From: Laspinema palackyanum D2a
GTDB taxonomy: Bacteria; Cyanobacteriota; Cyanobacteriia; Cyanobacteriales; Laspinemataceae
DNA length: 54,396 nucleotides
NCBI GenBank assembly: GCA_025370845.1
Contig: JAMXFF010000024.1
Span: 1-54,396, forward strand
Reading direction: 5' to 3'
The notes under the pieces were generated by a model that saw only the letters and a program-made list of their open reading frames with translations, searched no databases and was not told the DNA's origin. Shown here one piece after another: positions 9,240-18,281 of this stretch (the stretch's first letter is position 1; every line of letters starts with the position of its first letter). Made by a program: the position numbers and the translations under genes.

Positions 9240-11942
9240 TTATCCTCCGGAAGGGCATTGACAAGGAGGAAGGGATATGCACTGTAAACTTGGGGGGGTG
9301 ACTTTTTGCGCCAGAAGCGCAGATGCGGCATGGGAGTCTAGGGGTTTGGAGAACAAATACCCCTGTCCAAATTCGCAGTTTAGGGATTGTAACTGTTCCA
9401 ATTGAGCGATGGTTTCGATGCCTTCGGAAATGGTATTAATATTGGTATGCTGCGCTAAAATCACAATGGCTTCTACAATCGCCACTCCCTTGGGATCTCG
9501 GCTCATTTGGTTGATAAAAGAGCGGTCAATTTTCAAGGTATCAATGGGAAACTGATGCAGGCGACTCAAAGAAGAATATCCGGTGCCAAAATCATCGATC
9601 GCCAACTGAAATCCCATTGCCTTGAGATGATTGAGAATCGTGCCTAAAGCCGGAGTTTCCTTGAAGGAAGATTCTGTAATTTCTAGCTTAATCGAAGAGG
9701 CAGCTACCCCGACTTCTTGTAAAATCCGGTCCACACGCTCGACCATCCCTAATTGTTCTAGCTGCTTCCCGGAGAGATTAATGCTCATCATCAAGGTTTG
9801 ATAATGGGGGAATCGCAATTGCCACTCCCGTAACTGACAGCAAGCTTGATGGAAAATCCACCAACTCATCGAGGTAATTAGGCCGGTTTGTTCAGCGATA
9901 GGAATAAATTCAGCGGGAGAAACCAACCCGCGTTGGGGATGATTCCAGCGGACTAATGCCTCAAATCCGACAATTTCACCATTAATTAGAGAGACGATGG
10001 GCTGGTAGTGCAAGCAAAATTCTTCTCGCTCAAGGGCAAGGCGTAAATCTTTTTCCACTTGCATAATCGCCAGCGATCGGTCTTGCATTTTGCGATCAAA
10101 TACCACATAGCGATCGCGCCCTCGACTCTTGGCGTAATACAAAGCTTCATCCGCAGCAGCAATCAGTTCATCAGGGCTTGTATCCAGTCGCGGGATTAGA
10201 GTCGCAATCCCTTGACTCAGACTGACGATTTCTCGTACCGTAGAGCTCCGATGTTCCAGATTTGCTTCTGCCACCGCTAGTCGAATTTCTTCCGCCACTC
10301 GCACCGCCCCCGGGACATCTGTTGCCGGTAAGATCACCACAAATTCTTCCCCGCCATAGCGGGCGACTAAATCCCCTTGACGTTTCACCACTGAAGCGAC
10401 TGCCTGGGCAATTTTCTTGAGGCATTCATCCCCGGCTTGATGTCCGTAGGTATCGTTATACCGTTTGAAAAAGTCTACATCAATCAAAATTACAGAGAGG
10501 GGAGATTGCGATCGCATTAATCGCTTCCATTCCTGTTCCAACACCGTATCAAAAATACGGCGATTGGCAATCTGAGTTAATCCGTCTGTAGTGGCTAACT
10601 TTTCCAGTTCCGCATTGGCTATTCTCAATTGTCGATACAGCAAGGATTGTTGGATCGCCGCTTCGTGAAGACCTTCATTAGCTTCAGATAACTCCTGAGA
10701 GCGGTCGAGTAATGCTTGCTGTAACCAGTAGCGATCGGTGATATCATCAATCACCCACAACCGACCCGGGACGTTGCGAATCCGAGTAGCGGTAATGGAT
10801 ATACTCAACACTTTGCGCTCAGGTTTCGTAAAAACCCACTGCCAATTCCGAATTTCCATCCCCGGGTCTTGGAATAGTTTAGCCGCTTGAACACAGAGGG
10901 CTTCCTGATTATCCGCATTTGTTCGCAGCTTCGCCATTGCCAGGGCGATTTCTAAGGGTTGAACCTCTCCATGCTGCAAATCCAGGTGTTGCGCTGCACT
11001 CGGATTCAGCCAACTTTGTTCCCCCTGATCATCGACAAAAATCACCCCTTGGGGAATCGTTTCCAGTATCGCCCCGAGGCGAATCGTTGTCCGTTCCAGT
11101 CGCCAGGTTGTGTCTTGAAACTGGAGTAACATTCGCAGTTGCCCACGCAGGGATTCCAGACAGCGTTTCAGATCTGGAGTGAGGGTAACGTTGCGAGACC
11201 AAATGATTAAAATTCCCCCGCAGAGGGCCTCCCCCCCATCCCTGATCGTAGGTTGCAAGGGCAAAACGGCCAAAGACTTTGTACCGGCAGCGATTAAACT
11301 GCGAATTGCCCCCGGGTGGTGGGGATAGTCCTGATAGTACAAGCAGCGATTCAAGGCGACTGCCTCGGCAAACAGTTGGGGAGAGGTGAATTTGTCCGCT
11401 AAGACTGTTGGGGGGAGACAGACGACTGCCTCAGCAGTGACTTCATCCACTTGTCGCAAGGCGATCGCCGCATCTGCATCTACCAGCTTCATCAGCAAGC
11501 TCAAGGTATGACTCAGAACTGTTTCCGGAGTCCCTAGCCCTTGCTCGTCCGCCAATTGGAGTTGCATCGATTGCACCCCTAACTGCCACTCCACCTGGCG
11601 CAAAAATTTCCCCAGTCCTACCCCCAGAAAGGCCACCCCCGCCAAGGCTACACCATAGCTATAAACCCACATTCCCTCACCGGGTTGGAGGTCTAAGAGG
11701 GACAATAAAGTGACTCCCATGATTGAGACCGGAATAATCAACACCGGGCGGAAAATTCCCACCATCAAGAGGGTCAAGGCGACGGGCCAGACCGGAGTCC
11801 ATCGCAGTAGCCATCCCACCAGCAACAGGACCAGAATCGACTCAAAAATTCTGGGCGCAAACCGGGGGAAGCGGTCTGGACGCAGTTGTTCGGGTTGAGT
11901 AAACTGCCGAAATTGAGTAAACCGAGTCAATTGGACAAACAT
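9240..11942 (-). CDS. Membrane GAF-PAS-GGDEF-EAL c-di-GMP enzyme
   Basis: 900 residues. An N-terminal membrane region (about 35-115) is followed by a GAF-like domain (about 140-280), a PAS domain (about 290-405), a short coiled coil, GGDEF (about 455-620) and EAL (about 635-880). RYGGEEF is an intact diguanylate-cyclase active site with an inhibitory RQGD site five residues upstream; EALVRW and DDFGTGYSSL are intact phosphodiesterase motifs. It may therefore both make and degrade c-di-GMP, with the sensory part setting the balance. Its start overlaps the end of the upstream hydrolase gene by 16 bases, which implies translational coupling. The hydrolase is of the RsbQ type, which in Bacillus works with a PAS-containing phosphatase, so this PAS probably receives that hydrolase's signal. 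Confidence 0.94.
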   Translation of the reverse strand: MFVQLTRFTQFRQFTQPEQLRPDRFPRFAPRIFESILVLLLVGWLLRWTPVWPVALTLLMVGIFRPVLIIPVSIMGVTLLSLLDLQPGEGMWVYSYGVALAGVAFLGVGLGKFLRQVEWQLGVQSMQLQLADEQGLGTPETVLSHTLSLLMKLVDADAAIALRQVDEVTAEAVVCLPPTVLADKFTSPQLFAEAVALNRCLYYQDYPHHPGAIRSLIAAGTKSLAVLPLQPTIRDGGEALCGGILIIWSRNVTLTPDLKRCLESLRGQLRMLLQFQDTTWRLERTTIRLGAILETIPQGVIFVDDQGEQSWLNPSAAQHLDLQHGEVQPLEIALAMAKLRTNADNQEALCVQAAKLFQDPGMEIRNWQWVFTKPERKVLSISITATRIRNVPGRLWVIDDITDRYWLQQALLDRSQELSEANEGLHEAAIQQSLLYRQLRIANAELEKLATTDGLTQIANRRIFDTVLEQEWKRLMRSQSPLSVILIDVDFFKRYNDTYGHQAGDECLKKIAQAVASVVKRQGDLVARYGGEEFVVILPATDVPGAVRVAEEIRLAVAEANLEHRSSTVREIVSLSQGIATLIPRLDTSPDELIAAADEALYYAKSRGRDRYVVFDRKMQDRSLAIMQVEKDLRLALEREEFCLHYQPIVSLINGEIVGFEALVRWNHPQRGLVSPAEFIPIAEQTGLITSMSWWIFHQACCQLREWQLRFPHYQTLMMSINLSGKQLEQLGMVERVDRILQEVGVAASSIKLEITESSFKETPALGTILNHLKAMGFQLAIDDFGTGYSSLSRLHQFPIDTLKIDRSFINQMSRDPKGVAIVEAIVILAQHTNINTISEGIETIAQLEQLQSLNCEFGQGYLFSKPLDSHAASALLAQKVTPPSLQCISLPPCQCPSGG

Positions 11943-12733
11943 GATGCGATCGCCTTCGATACGGCCTCTGGTGTACTTAAGTGGGGTAAGTGTCCCTCTG
12001 ACTTGATGGGAATCAGTGTGCTATTGGGGATTTTTTCGGCCAGGTACTCCCCGACTACTGCCGGTACTGCCGGATCATGAGTAGACTGGAGAATCACCGT
12101 GGGAACTTGCAAGCGCGATAAGTCCCCCCGATGGTCCGACTGAAAGATAGTTTTGGCAATGCTTAATGCAATATCCGGACGCATCGCTAAGATGGTTTTG
12201 GCAAAACCGATTCCTAATTCCGGTCTGTCCAAGTTCCCCATTATCAACTGGGCAAAGCCACTGGCCCAAGCATGATAATTTGAGGACATCGCTTGATACA
12301 GGCCATCGAGGTCCGATTGCTCAAATCCCCCCACATATCCCCCATCGTTCAGATACCGTGGAGATGGATTTAATAAAATCAGTTGCTTAAAGCGTTTCGG
12401 TTCTGATAAGGCCGCCAGTATCCCCACCATCGCACTGACGGAATGACCCACAAAAATACAGTTTTCGAGTTTGAGCTCGTGGCATAAATCCAGTAGGTCC
12501 TCAGCATAGCTGTGCAAACTGCTGTAGCGACGCGGACTATAGGCGGATAAATCCGAGTTCCCACAGCCGACTAAATCAAATAAGACAATTCGATAATTGG
12601 GCTCAAATACCTTAACCTGGTTATCCCACGCGGTTTGATCCGTTCCAAAACCGTGGGCGAAAATCATGGTTTCACGGCCCTGACCCAGCAGATTAACGTT
12701 ATTTCGAGCAAGGATGCTAGTTGTAAGCAACAT
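11927..12733 (-). CDS. Alpha/beta hydrolase, RsbQ/KAI2/D14-type
   Basis: Soluble protein of 268 residues, beginning MLLTTSILARNNVNLLGQG. It resembles Bacillus RsbQ closely in layout: FAHGFGTDQTAWDNQ (oxyanion region), FVGHSVSAMVGILAA with the nucleophile serine, LNPSPRYLNDGGYVGGFE, LQSTHDPAVP with the acid, and EGHLPHLS with the histidine. The triad is complete. RsbQ activates the PAS-PP2C protein RsbP under energy stress, and plant KAI2/D14 receptors share the fold, so a small hydrophobic ligand is likely. It is the first gene of a two-gene unit and its 3' end overlaps the GGDEF-EAL gene by 16 bases. The ligand is unknown. Confidence 0.92.
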   Translation of the reverse strand: MLLTTSILARNNVNLLGQGRETMIFAHGFGTDQTAWDNQVKVFEPNYRIVLFDLVGCGNSDLSAYSPRRYSSLHSYAEDLLDLCHELKLENCIFVGHSVSAMVGILAALSEPKRFKQLILLNPSPRYLNDGGYVGGFEQSDLDGLYQAMSSNYHAWASGFAQLIMGNLDRPELGIGFAKTILAMRPDIALSIAKTIFQSDHRGDLSRLQVPTVILQSTHDPAVPAVVGEYLAEKIPNSTLIPIKSEGHLPHLSTPEAVSKAIASCLSN

Positions 12734-13121
12734 ATATCTGTTTCCTTCACTGTTCTGACCTTTGAGGGAGTCCTCGTAGATGCACTCTTCGCGTTCTCCA
12801 ACCCACTTGGCTTGGAAACCAGACTCCTACCCCCACTGCGACGAAATTTCTCTATAAATTATTAAAACAAAATTAAGACCGCTAGAAAGTTAAGATAAAT
12901 GTATTTAAGGCAACTGCATCTACTCCCTACTCCTTAGATAATTTTTCCCCTTTCTTTAGGGGTAATCACGTTGAGTACCTCGAAAAAAGGGGCAATCTAT
13001 CAAAGGCCCCTCTATACAATCCGGGAGCAGCCCCCGCCAGAGGGCGATCGCCCCACCCAACCGCCTCCAATACTTGACAAAATCCCTACAGTATGAAATG
13101 GGCTAAAAAAAATGACCCCTG
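12734..13121. other. Gene-free spacer
   Basis: About 390 bases between the divergent hydrolase start and the end of the 88-residue gene. It holds HIP1 sites (for example GGGCGATCGCCCC near 13041) and an AT-rich stretch near 12840-12960 that could contain the hydrolase promoter. I see no gene, tRNA or convincing hairpin. Confidence 0.6.
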
Positions 13122-13388
13122 TTATCCCTCCTTCTCACCCGTTCCCCCTTCCTTGAACTGGGCCTCGTAACGCTCCAAAATCCCACTTTCAATCATCAAC
13201 CTCGGCCAAATTAATAAGAAAAACCCCATCCACGCCACCAGAGGGACCGCAACGATCGCCGTCACCCAAAGTTGGTGAAACACCAGCCAACTGCCCACAA
13301 TCAACGTTATCCCCGTTAACAAAATTGACCAAGGCTGACACCACCAGGGTTTATAATTCCAAGGATTCAGAGTCGGTTCTTGTGACAT
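13122..13388 (-). CDS. Small two-helix membrane protein, possibly DUF6737
   Basis: Encodes 88 residues. A Trp-rich N-terminus (NPWNYKPWWCQPWSILLTG) is followed by two hydrophobic helices (about 23-40 and 42-65) and a charged tail (ILERYEAQFKEGG). This layout is familiar from a small conserved cyanobacterial membrane family; I believe it is the one named DUF6737 but cannot confirm this. The function is unknown. It is transcribed divergently from the VOC gene, whose start is 45 bases away, so they share a short promoter region. Confidence 0.8.
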   Translation of the reverse strand: MSQEPTLNPWNYKPWWCQPWSILLTGITLIVGSWLVFHQLWVTAIVAVPLVAWMGFFLLIWPRLMIESGILERYEAQFKEGGTGEKEG

Positions 13389-13432
13389 AAACCTCTAAAA
13401 TAAACAACAAACTCCTCTCTTTTATCATAAAT

Positions 13433-13795
13433 ATGGAAATTACCCCTTATCTTCATACCGCCATCTTAGTCTCCGACTTAGATCGTTCCGAACAGTTTTA
13501 TAGTTCCGTCCTCGGACTGGAAAAAGTCGATCGCCCCTTTAGCTATGCCGGAATCTGGTATCAAATTGGGTCCGTTCAACTGCATTTAATTGTCGATGAA
13601 ACTCTCAATCTTGTCCCAAACAACCGCGAAAAACTCGGTCGCAATCCTCATTTTGCCTTGGGAGTCAGCAACTTAGAAGCCGCCAAAGCGCATTTACTCG
13701 CCCATAACTGTTTAATTCAAATGAGCGCCTCCGGACGGGCTGCATTATTTACCCAAGACCCCGATGGTAATATCATTGAATTGACTCAGGTGTAA
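13433..13795 (+). CDS. VOC-family (glyoxalase/dioxygenase fold) protein
   Basis: Cytoplasmic protein of 120 residues with the paired beta-alpha-beta-beta-beta modules of the vicinal oxygen chelate superfamily. Visible points are HTAILVSDLDRSEQFYSSVL (first metal His and the typical SDLxRSxxFY helix), SVQLHLIVDE (a second conserved His), HFALGVSNLEAAKAHLL opening the second module, and DPDGNIIELTQ carrying the metal-binding glutamate. Members include glyoxalase I, fosfomycin-resistance proteins and dioxygenases; the sequence does not say which chemistry applies. Confidence 0.9.
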   Translation: MEITPYLHTAILVSDLDRSEQFYSSVLGLEKVDRPFSYAGIWYQIGSVQLHLIVDETLNLVPNNREKLGRNPHFALGVSNLEAAKAHLLAHNCLIQMSASGRAALFTQDPDGNIIELTQV

Positions 13796-13855
13796 GGGGA
13801 TTCAAAAAAATAAATTATCCCAATTTCACGATTAAAAACTTAACAAGACTCTTCA

Positions 13856-13910
13856 GCCTGCGTAGGCAGGCTTCGTCCGTATAGCCCCACCCTTTAGGGT
13901 GCGGGTTGTT
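13856..13910 (+). repeat. 55-bp repeat, left copy flanking the recombinase gene
   Basis: It opens with GCCTGCGTAGGCAGGC and ends in the hairpin CCCACCCTTTAGGGTGCGGG followed by TTGTT. A second copy in the same orientation lies at 15354-15408, with only a few substitutions. The pair encloses the recombinase gene and nothing else. The 3' hairpin plus T-rich tail could also act as a terminator for the VOC gene. Confidence 0.85.
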
Positions 13911-13935
13911 GGCATTATTTTTGGTATTTCCATAA

Positions 13936-15231
13936 ATGAAAATTATTGCCTATTTATATAGTGACCCGCTGTTAGAATCGCCCAGTGATCCAGCGATTTG
14001 GGGCTGGGAAGTCGATCGCGTGTATCGAGATTTAGGAACCCGCATCCATCTCCAACAACTCCTGAAAGATTGCCAACAGGAAACCGCCGATTATTTATTA
14101 ATTCGGCGCATCGAAGAATTGGGGGACTCGGTTCGAGAAGTCTGCGATCGCATGGCAGAATTGGAAGAACGGCAAATCCAAATTGTCGCCACCGAAAATG
14201 CCACCGCCACCCTAGATACCCCCCTCACCCGCAGCGAACTGTTGAAACTGCTTTCAGAAATTGAAAGCGTCCAACGGTCCCGCCAAATTCGCAAAGGACA
14301 CGCTAAAAATCGCCTGCAATCGATTCCCCCACCGGGAAAAGCACCCTTTGGATATCGACGCGGTAAGGACCGCTATGCCCTCGATCGCGCTGCTGCGGCT
14401 CTGGTTAAAGACTTTTTTGAACAATTTCTCCTCTACGGGTCCTTGCGCGGTGCCGTGCGCTATTTAGAGCGCAAACACAACAAAAAAATTTCTGTGACAA
14501 CCGGAAGGCGATGGTTAACGAATCCCACCTATCGGGGAGATTTAGCTTATAAAAATGGGTTAGTGCTGTCTAATACTCATGTCGCAATTATCTCCCGAGA
14601 GGAAGCGGCACAAGTCGATCGCCTCCTGCGCCGGAATCGAAGAATGCCGCCTCGAACCGCCAGTGCATCCCGTTCTTTAGCGGGTTTAGTCGTCTGTGGG
14701 GAATGCCAATGCTCAATGGCTATTTCGCAAGCGAAGGCGCATCAGGGGAGGCGGGAGTATTTATATTTGCGTCCGACAAACTGTGTACGACAACCGAAAT
14801 GTAAGGCAATTCCTTATGAAGCGATTTTACAGCAGGCGATCGCTCAAGTCTGTCAGGAGTTGCCTCGCGCCGTTGCCGGATTAGAAATGGGTCAAATTGG
14901 CGGCGTTAAACAGCAGATTCAAGAGGCGATCGCTACCAAGCAACAGATTCTCACCCAACTGCCACAACTGCGCCAAGACGGTATCTTAGATCCAGAAACT
15001 GCCGATTTGCGCCGTTACAAACTCAGCACAGAAATTTCCGCACTCCAAAGTCAACTGGCGCAACTCCCTCCCGTCAACCTGCGCGAAACCGCCCAAGCTG
15101 TTTCTCTCCCTCAATTTTGGCTAGATTTATCCGAAACAGAACGGCGATTCTACTTTCGAGAATTCATTCGCCAAATCGAAATCTACCGGCAAGGTAAAGC
15201 ATGGCAGTTGAAAATTATCTTTATTTTCTAA
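13936..15231 (+). CDS. Large serine recombinase, XisF-like
   Basis: 431 residues. An N-terminal resolvase-type domain (about 1-115) has Ser9 (AYLYSDPLLE) at the nucleophile position. A recombinase DNA-binding domain follows (about 130-235: PPPGKAPFGYRRGKDRYALD ... TGRRWLTNPTYRGDLAYKNG), then a zinc ribbon (CGECQC ... NCVRQPKC) and a coiled coil. The family includes the Anabaena XisF protein that excises the fdxN element in heterocyst development, but close relatives occur in many cyanobacteria without known excision. The usual arginine-rich DRLGR-like motif is altered (RRIEELGDS), a feature I associate with this subgroup. It sits between two directly repeated 55-bp sequences, which invites a mobile-unit reading. 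Confidence 0.9.
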   Translation: MKIIAYLYSDPLLESPSDPAIWGWEVDRVYRDLGTRIHLQQLLKDCQQETADYLLIRRIEELGDSVREVCDRMAELEERQIQIVATENATATLDTPLTRSELLKLLSEIESVQRSRQIRKGHAKNRLQSIPPPGKAPFGYRRGKDRYALDRAAAALVKDFFEQFLLYGSLRGAVRYLERKHNKKISVTTGRRWLTNPTYRGDLAYKNGLVLSNTHVAIISREEAAQVDRLLRRNRRMPPRTASASRSLAGLVVCGECQCSMAISQAKAHQGRREYLYLRPTNCVRQPKCKAIPYEAILQQAIAQVCQELPRAVAGLEMGQIGGVKQQIQEAIATKQQILTQLPQLRQDGILDPETADLRRYKLSTEISALQSQLAQLPPVNLRETAQAVSLPQFWLDLSETERRFYFREFIRQIEIYRQGKAWQLKIIFIF

Positions 15232-15353
15232 GGATTCGGGTTGGATGAAAGGAGACAACAAACTGGGTTAAATGAATTAATTTTTCCTAAAAACAACCCG
15301 GGTTTCTAAGGGTTATACCAAATCCGGGTATGAAAAGTCGTTTTTATGGAGTA

Positions 15354-15408
15354 GCCTGCGCAGGCAGGCTTTGTCTGTATAGCCCCACCCTTGAGGGTGT
15401 GGGTTTTT
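15354..15408 (+). repeat. 55-bp repeat, right copy flanking the recombinase gene
   Basis: Same orientation as the copy at 13856-13910: GCCTGCGCAGGCAGGC, then TATAGCCCCACCC and a hairpin ending in GTGGGTTTTT. The hairpin and T-run would serve as an intrinsic terminator for the recombinase transcript. Confidence 0.85.
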
Positions 15409-15451
15409 ATAGACCTTTGACAACCGGATTCCGTATTACTAAACCAACAAC

Positions 15452-16462
15452 TTAAACCTGAACCGCCGGTTTGTCGGACTCCGCCCCATCTTCAGCTTCC
15501 TTGGGTTGAGACACCGGCAGTTCTATCCGAAAGGTACTGCCTTCGTTCGGTTTGGAAGTACAGACAATCTTGCCGTGATGGTTTTCTTCAATAATTTTCT
15601 TAGAAATCGATAAACCCAATCCCGTTCCCACTCCCATTGCTTTGGTGGTAAAAAATGGCTCAAACACCCGAGTTTCGATATCCGGTGCAATTCCCGGACC
15701 ATTATCGGAAATGGTAATCGCCACTTGATTATTCTCTAAGGCTTCTGTGGTGATAATAATTTTTCGTTTTCCTGGTTTTCGTTCCAGCTTTTCTCCTCCA
15801 GAAGTGGCAGAATTATCGGGTTCTTCCAGAGCGTCTATCGCATTATTAATCAAATTCATGAAAACTTGATTGAGCTGATTAATATAACATTCTATTTTAG
15901 GAATTTTCCCAAATTCGCAAACCACCTCAATATTTTGTTTATATCGATTATTCAGCAGGACTAAGGTACTTTCCAATCCTTCTTGGATATCAGCAACTTT
16001 CATATCCGGTTCATCCAGACGGTAGAAATTCCGCAGGGTCAGCACCAAATCCCGAATTCGTTCTGCACCCACCTTAAGAGAACCCATAATCCGAGGCAAA
16101 TCTTCCAGAACGTAATCGAGTTCTACTTCTTCTAAGATTTCCTCCACCGCTTCAGCATTGTCCGGGTATCCTTCTTGATACGTTTCCAAAACCCTAAATA
16201 AATCTTCTACGTGTTCCTGAACATAGGGTAAGTTTCCATAAATAAAGTTAATTGGATTATTAATTTCATGAGAAATTCCTGAGACCATTTGGCCCAGCAT
16301 CGACATTTTTTCCATTTGCAGCAAATGTTGTTGCAGTCGATGCAGTTCTTGTAGACTATCTTGGAGCTGTTTATCTTGGTCCGTTACTTGTTGAGTCAGT
16401 TGAGCGACTTTTTGCTCCAATTCACGATTTCGGTCTTCCAGTTCTTCAATGCGATCGGTCAT
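15452..16462 (-). CDS. Sensor histidine kinase without a recognisable input domain
   Basis: 336 residues. An N-terminal coiled coil (about 1-50, heptads of EELEDRNRELEQKVAQL type) leads directly to the dimerisation/phosphoacceptor region (MVSGISHEINNPINFIYGNL, His about residue 65) and an HATPase domain with the N box (MNLINNAIDAL), G1 (DNGPGIAPD), F box and G2 (GVGTGLGLSISKKI). There is no transmembrane segment, PAS or GAF, so it is probably a cytoplasmic kinase that takes its input through a partner protein. No response regulator is adjacent. The active-site motifs are intact. Confidence 0.93.
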   Translation of the reverse strand: MTDRIEELEDRNRELEQKVAQLTQQVTDQDKQLQDSLQELHRLQQHLLQMEKMSMLGQMVSGISHEINNPINFIYGNLPYVQEHVEDLFRVLETYQEGYPDNAEAVEEILEEVELDYVLEDLPRIMGSLKVGAERIRDLVLTLRNFYRLDEPDMKVADIQEGLESTLVLLNNRYKQNIEVVCEFGKIPKIECYINQLNQVFMNLINNAIDALEEPDNSATSGGEKLERKPGKRKIIITTEALENNQVAITISDNGPGIAPDIETRVFEPFFTTKAMGVGTGLGLSISKKIIEENHHGKIVCTSKPNEGSTFRIELPVSQPKEAEDGAESDKPAVQV

Positions 16463-16766
16463 TATGGACAGCCCCCTGTCACATCAACACTCCAAATTAT
16501 ATCAATTTTTACCCTCCTATTTTGTTGGCAAGGGAGAGTGAAGGGGAAGGAATCCCGAATAACGTTTGTAGTAACCCCTTCAGGGGTTGCCTCTTGAGGA
16601 GGACTTGAAGTCCCGGAGTCGGGGAAAGCAGTGGGGAACCGGATTCAGGGTGAGGATGACACCGATGCACCCTCGGTTGAATTCCCAGGGATGGGAGTGG
16701 GGGATGCGGTGAGGGCCAAAAAAAGAGCGGAGATTCCACAACCTCCGCTCTTTTGTACTGATGCCT
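16463..16766. other. Spacer with a degenerate family-A repeat and a terminator
   Basis: Holds a partial repeat at about 16564-16590 (GTTTGTAGTAACCCCTTCAG, with the core hairpin AACCCCTTCAGGGGTT), then unstructured sequence and the terminator hairpin described separately. Open frames here are short and poor; I call no gene. Confidence 0.65.
16718..16752 (-). terminator. Intrinsic terminator of the 504-residue membrane protein gene
   Basis: Perfect 8-bp stem GAGCGGAG/CTCCGCTC with a 10-base loop. On the minus strand the stem is followed by seven T residues. It starts 15 bases beyond the stop codon of the gene it would terminate. Confidence 0.85.
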
Positions 16767-18281
16767 TTAGAGCGATCGCGAGGAGTGATTATCCCTGGGT
16801 TCCGCTCCTTTCCCGGCATTGCGAACATTCACAATCTTACCCATGAGATCAAACCAAAAGCTGGACCCCATCGAAATCGCAATCCCACTGAGTAACCATC
16901 CCGCCAATTGCTTGACAAAGGGAACTCGCCAGTGGTCATTTTGAATCCGTTGTTCTCTCACGGTGATTTCACTCCACCCAATGGGTAATGAGATATCCTG
17001 AAGGGATTCTCTGAGTTCTGCCTTGATTCCCTCTAATTCTCGGGGGTCTCGAATCGGTTGAGCATTGACAATACTCTGGGCATTTTGAGTCACCGTCGCG
17101 CGTAAAACAGGGTCTTTTGACAAGCTACTCACAATATAGATCGTATCTGCATTGGCGATCGCCGCTACCAGACATCCGATAATAATTGCAATCCCTCTGG
17201 CATTGCGTTTGTACACCCCCGAGGACCGTTCCATCGAGCGATCGAACCAAATTTCGATTTCTTGCTGAAACGTATTGAGCGTATCTTGAGCCCCATCGTT
17301 CTTCTGTTGCGCTCGTTTAGCTAAGACTCGTAAACTGTCCTTAAGAGATTCGGGTAATAAGTCGATGACTTTCTCTAACTCTTTGAAGGCCGATTCAATC
17401 CCTTGATAAGCCGGACTATTTTTATCTTCAAAGATTTCCTGAATCTCCAGATAAACTTCTCGATATCGGGGCAGACTCGCAATAATTTCTCGCGGTTCAG
17501 GCTTCAAATTTTTTAACAAAACCTTCTTGCCCGCCTCTCCATAAATGCGCTTGGCGATCGCACTGATTCGCTCCAGCAAAAATTCTGGACTCTCCCCTTC
17601 CCCTTCTGCAGCAAACGCCAGCCGCGAGTTTGCCACAAATAATATAAACCGTTCTTCCATTAACTCAACAAACATGGGTAACGTAATTTCTTCTTGAGAA
17701 TATTTCGTCACCAGTTCATCAAAATTTTGCCCACACTCTCTTAGTTGTTTGTTGAAGATACCCGTATTAACTACACTTAAGCTGGCAGTTTGACTTAAAT
17801 TAAAAATTTCTTTTAGCTGCTCTTGCTTAAATTTTTCTATCCGGGCAATACTGAGAGCATGAGAGATTTTATCAACCCCTAAGATATCCAGTAGAGTAAC
17901 CGCGAAAAAGTCCGGACGAATGTAAGAAGGTCCTCCTTCATTCTCTCCAAACACATTCTCGGTATGGGTCATTTTTTGATAAATTTTAAACAATCCAGAA
18001 CTAATTTTTCTGAATCCTTGGGCTAAAGCTCCTTTAGCCTCTTGATTGAGGTCTTTGATTAAAGGGTGAGCATACAGTTCATTGGCAAGAATTCGGGCCT
18101 TTCGGCTTTCTTCGCTTTCTTGAGTACCTCCCATCAGCACTTCAATGGATTTTTTTAAATGTTCGGCTCTCCACTGAAGCAGGGTTGTCATGAGTTCTTG
18201 AATTTCCGAGGCGAGTAAACTCAAAATCAAATAAACAAAAATCAGCCCGATCGCCAGGTCTAAAACAAAAGGAATGTTCAT
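16767..18281 (-). CDS. Conserved membrane protein of unknown function, 504 aa
   Basis: One hydrophobic helix is at the N-terminus (about 5-27, LDLAIGLIFVYLILSLLAS) and two are near the C-terminus (about 370-390, GIAIIIGCLVAAIANADT; and about 460-480). Between them is a long, mostly helical soluble region of about 340 residues. The block IANADTIYIVSSLSKDPVLR and the later FWFDLMGKIVNVRNAG recall a family of hypothetical proteins I have seen in several bacterial phyla; I know no function for it. It has its own terminator and is divergent from the glycosyltransferase region. A scaffold or membrane-tethered assembly role would fit but is only a guess. Confidence 0.85.
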   Translation of the reverse strand: MNIPFVLDLAIGLIFVYLILSLLASEIQELMTTLLQWRAEHLKKSIEVLMGGTQESEESRKARILANELYAHPLIKDLNQEAKGALAQGFRKISSGLFKIYQKMTHTENVFGENEGGPSYIRPDFFAVTLLDILGVDKISHALSIARIEKFKQEQLKEIFNLSQTASLSVVNTGIFNKQLRECGQNFDELVTKYSQEEITLPMFVELMEERFILFVANSRLAFAAEGEGESPEFLLERISAIAKRIYGEAGKKVLLKNLKPEPREIIASLPRYREVYLEIQEIFEDKNSPAYQGIESAFKELEKVIDLLPESLKDSLRVLAKRAQQKNDGAQDTLNTFQQEIEIWFDRSMERSSGVYKRNARGIAIIIGCLVAAIANADTIYIVSSLSKDPVLRATVTQNAQSIVNAQPIRDPRELEGIKAELRESLQDISLPIGWSEITVREQRIQNDHWRVPFVKQLAGWLLSGIAISMGSSFWFDLMGKIVNVRNAGKGAEPRDNHSSRSL

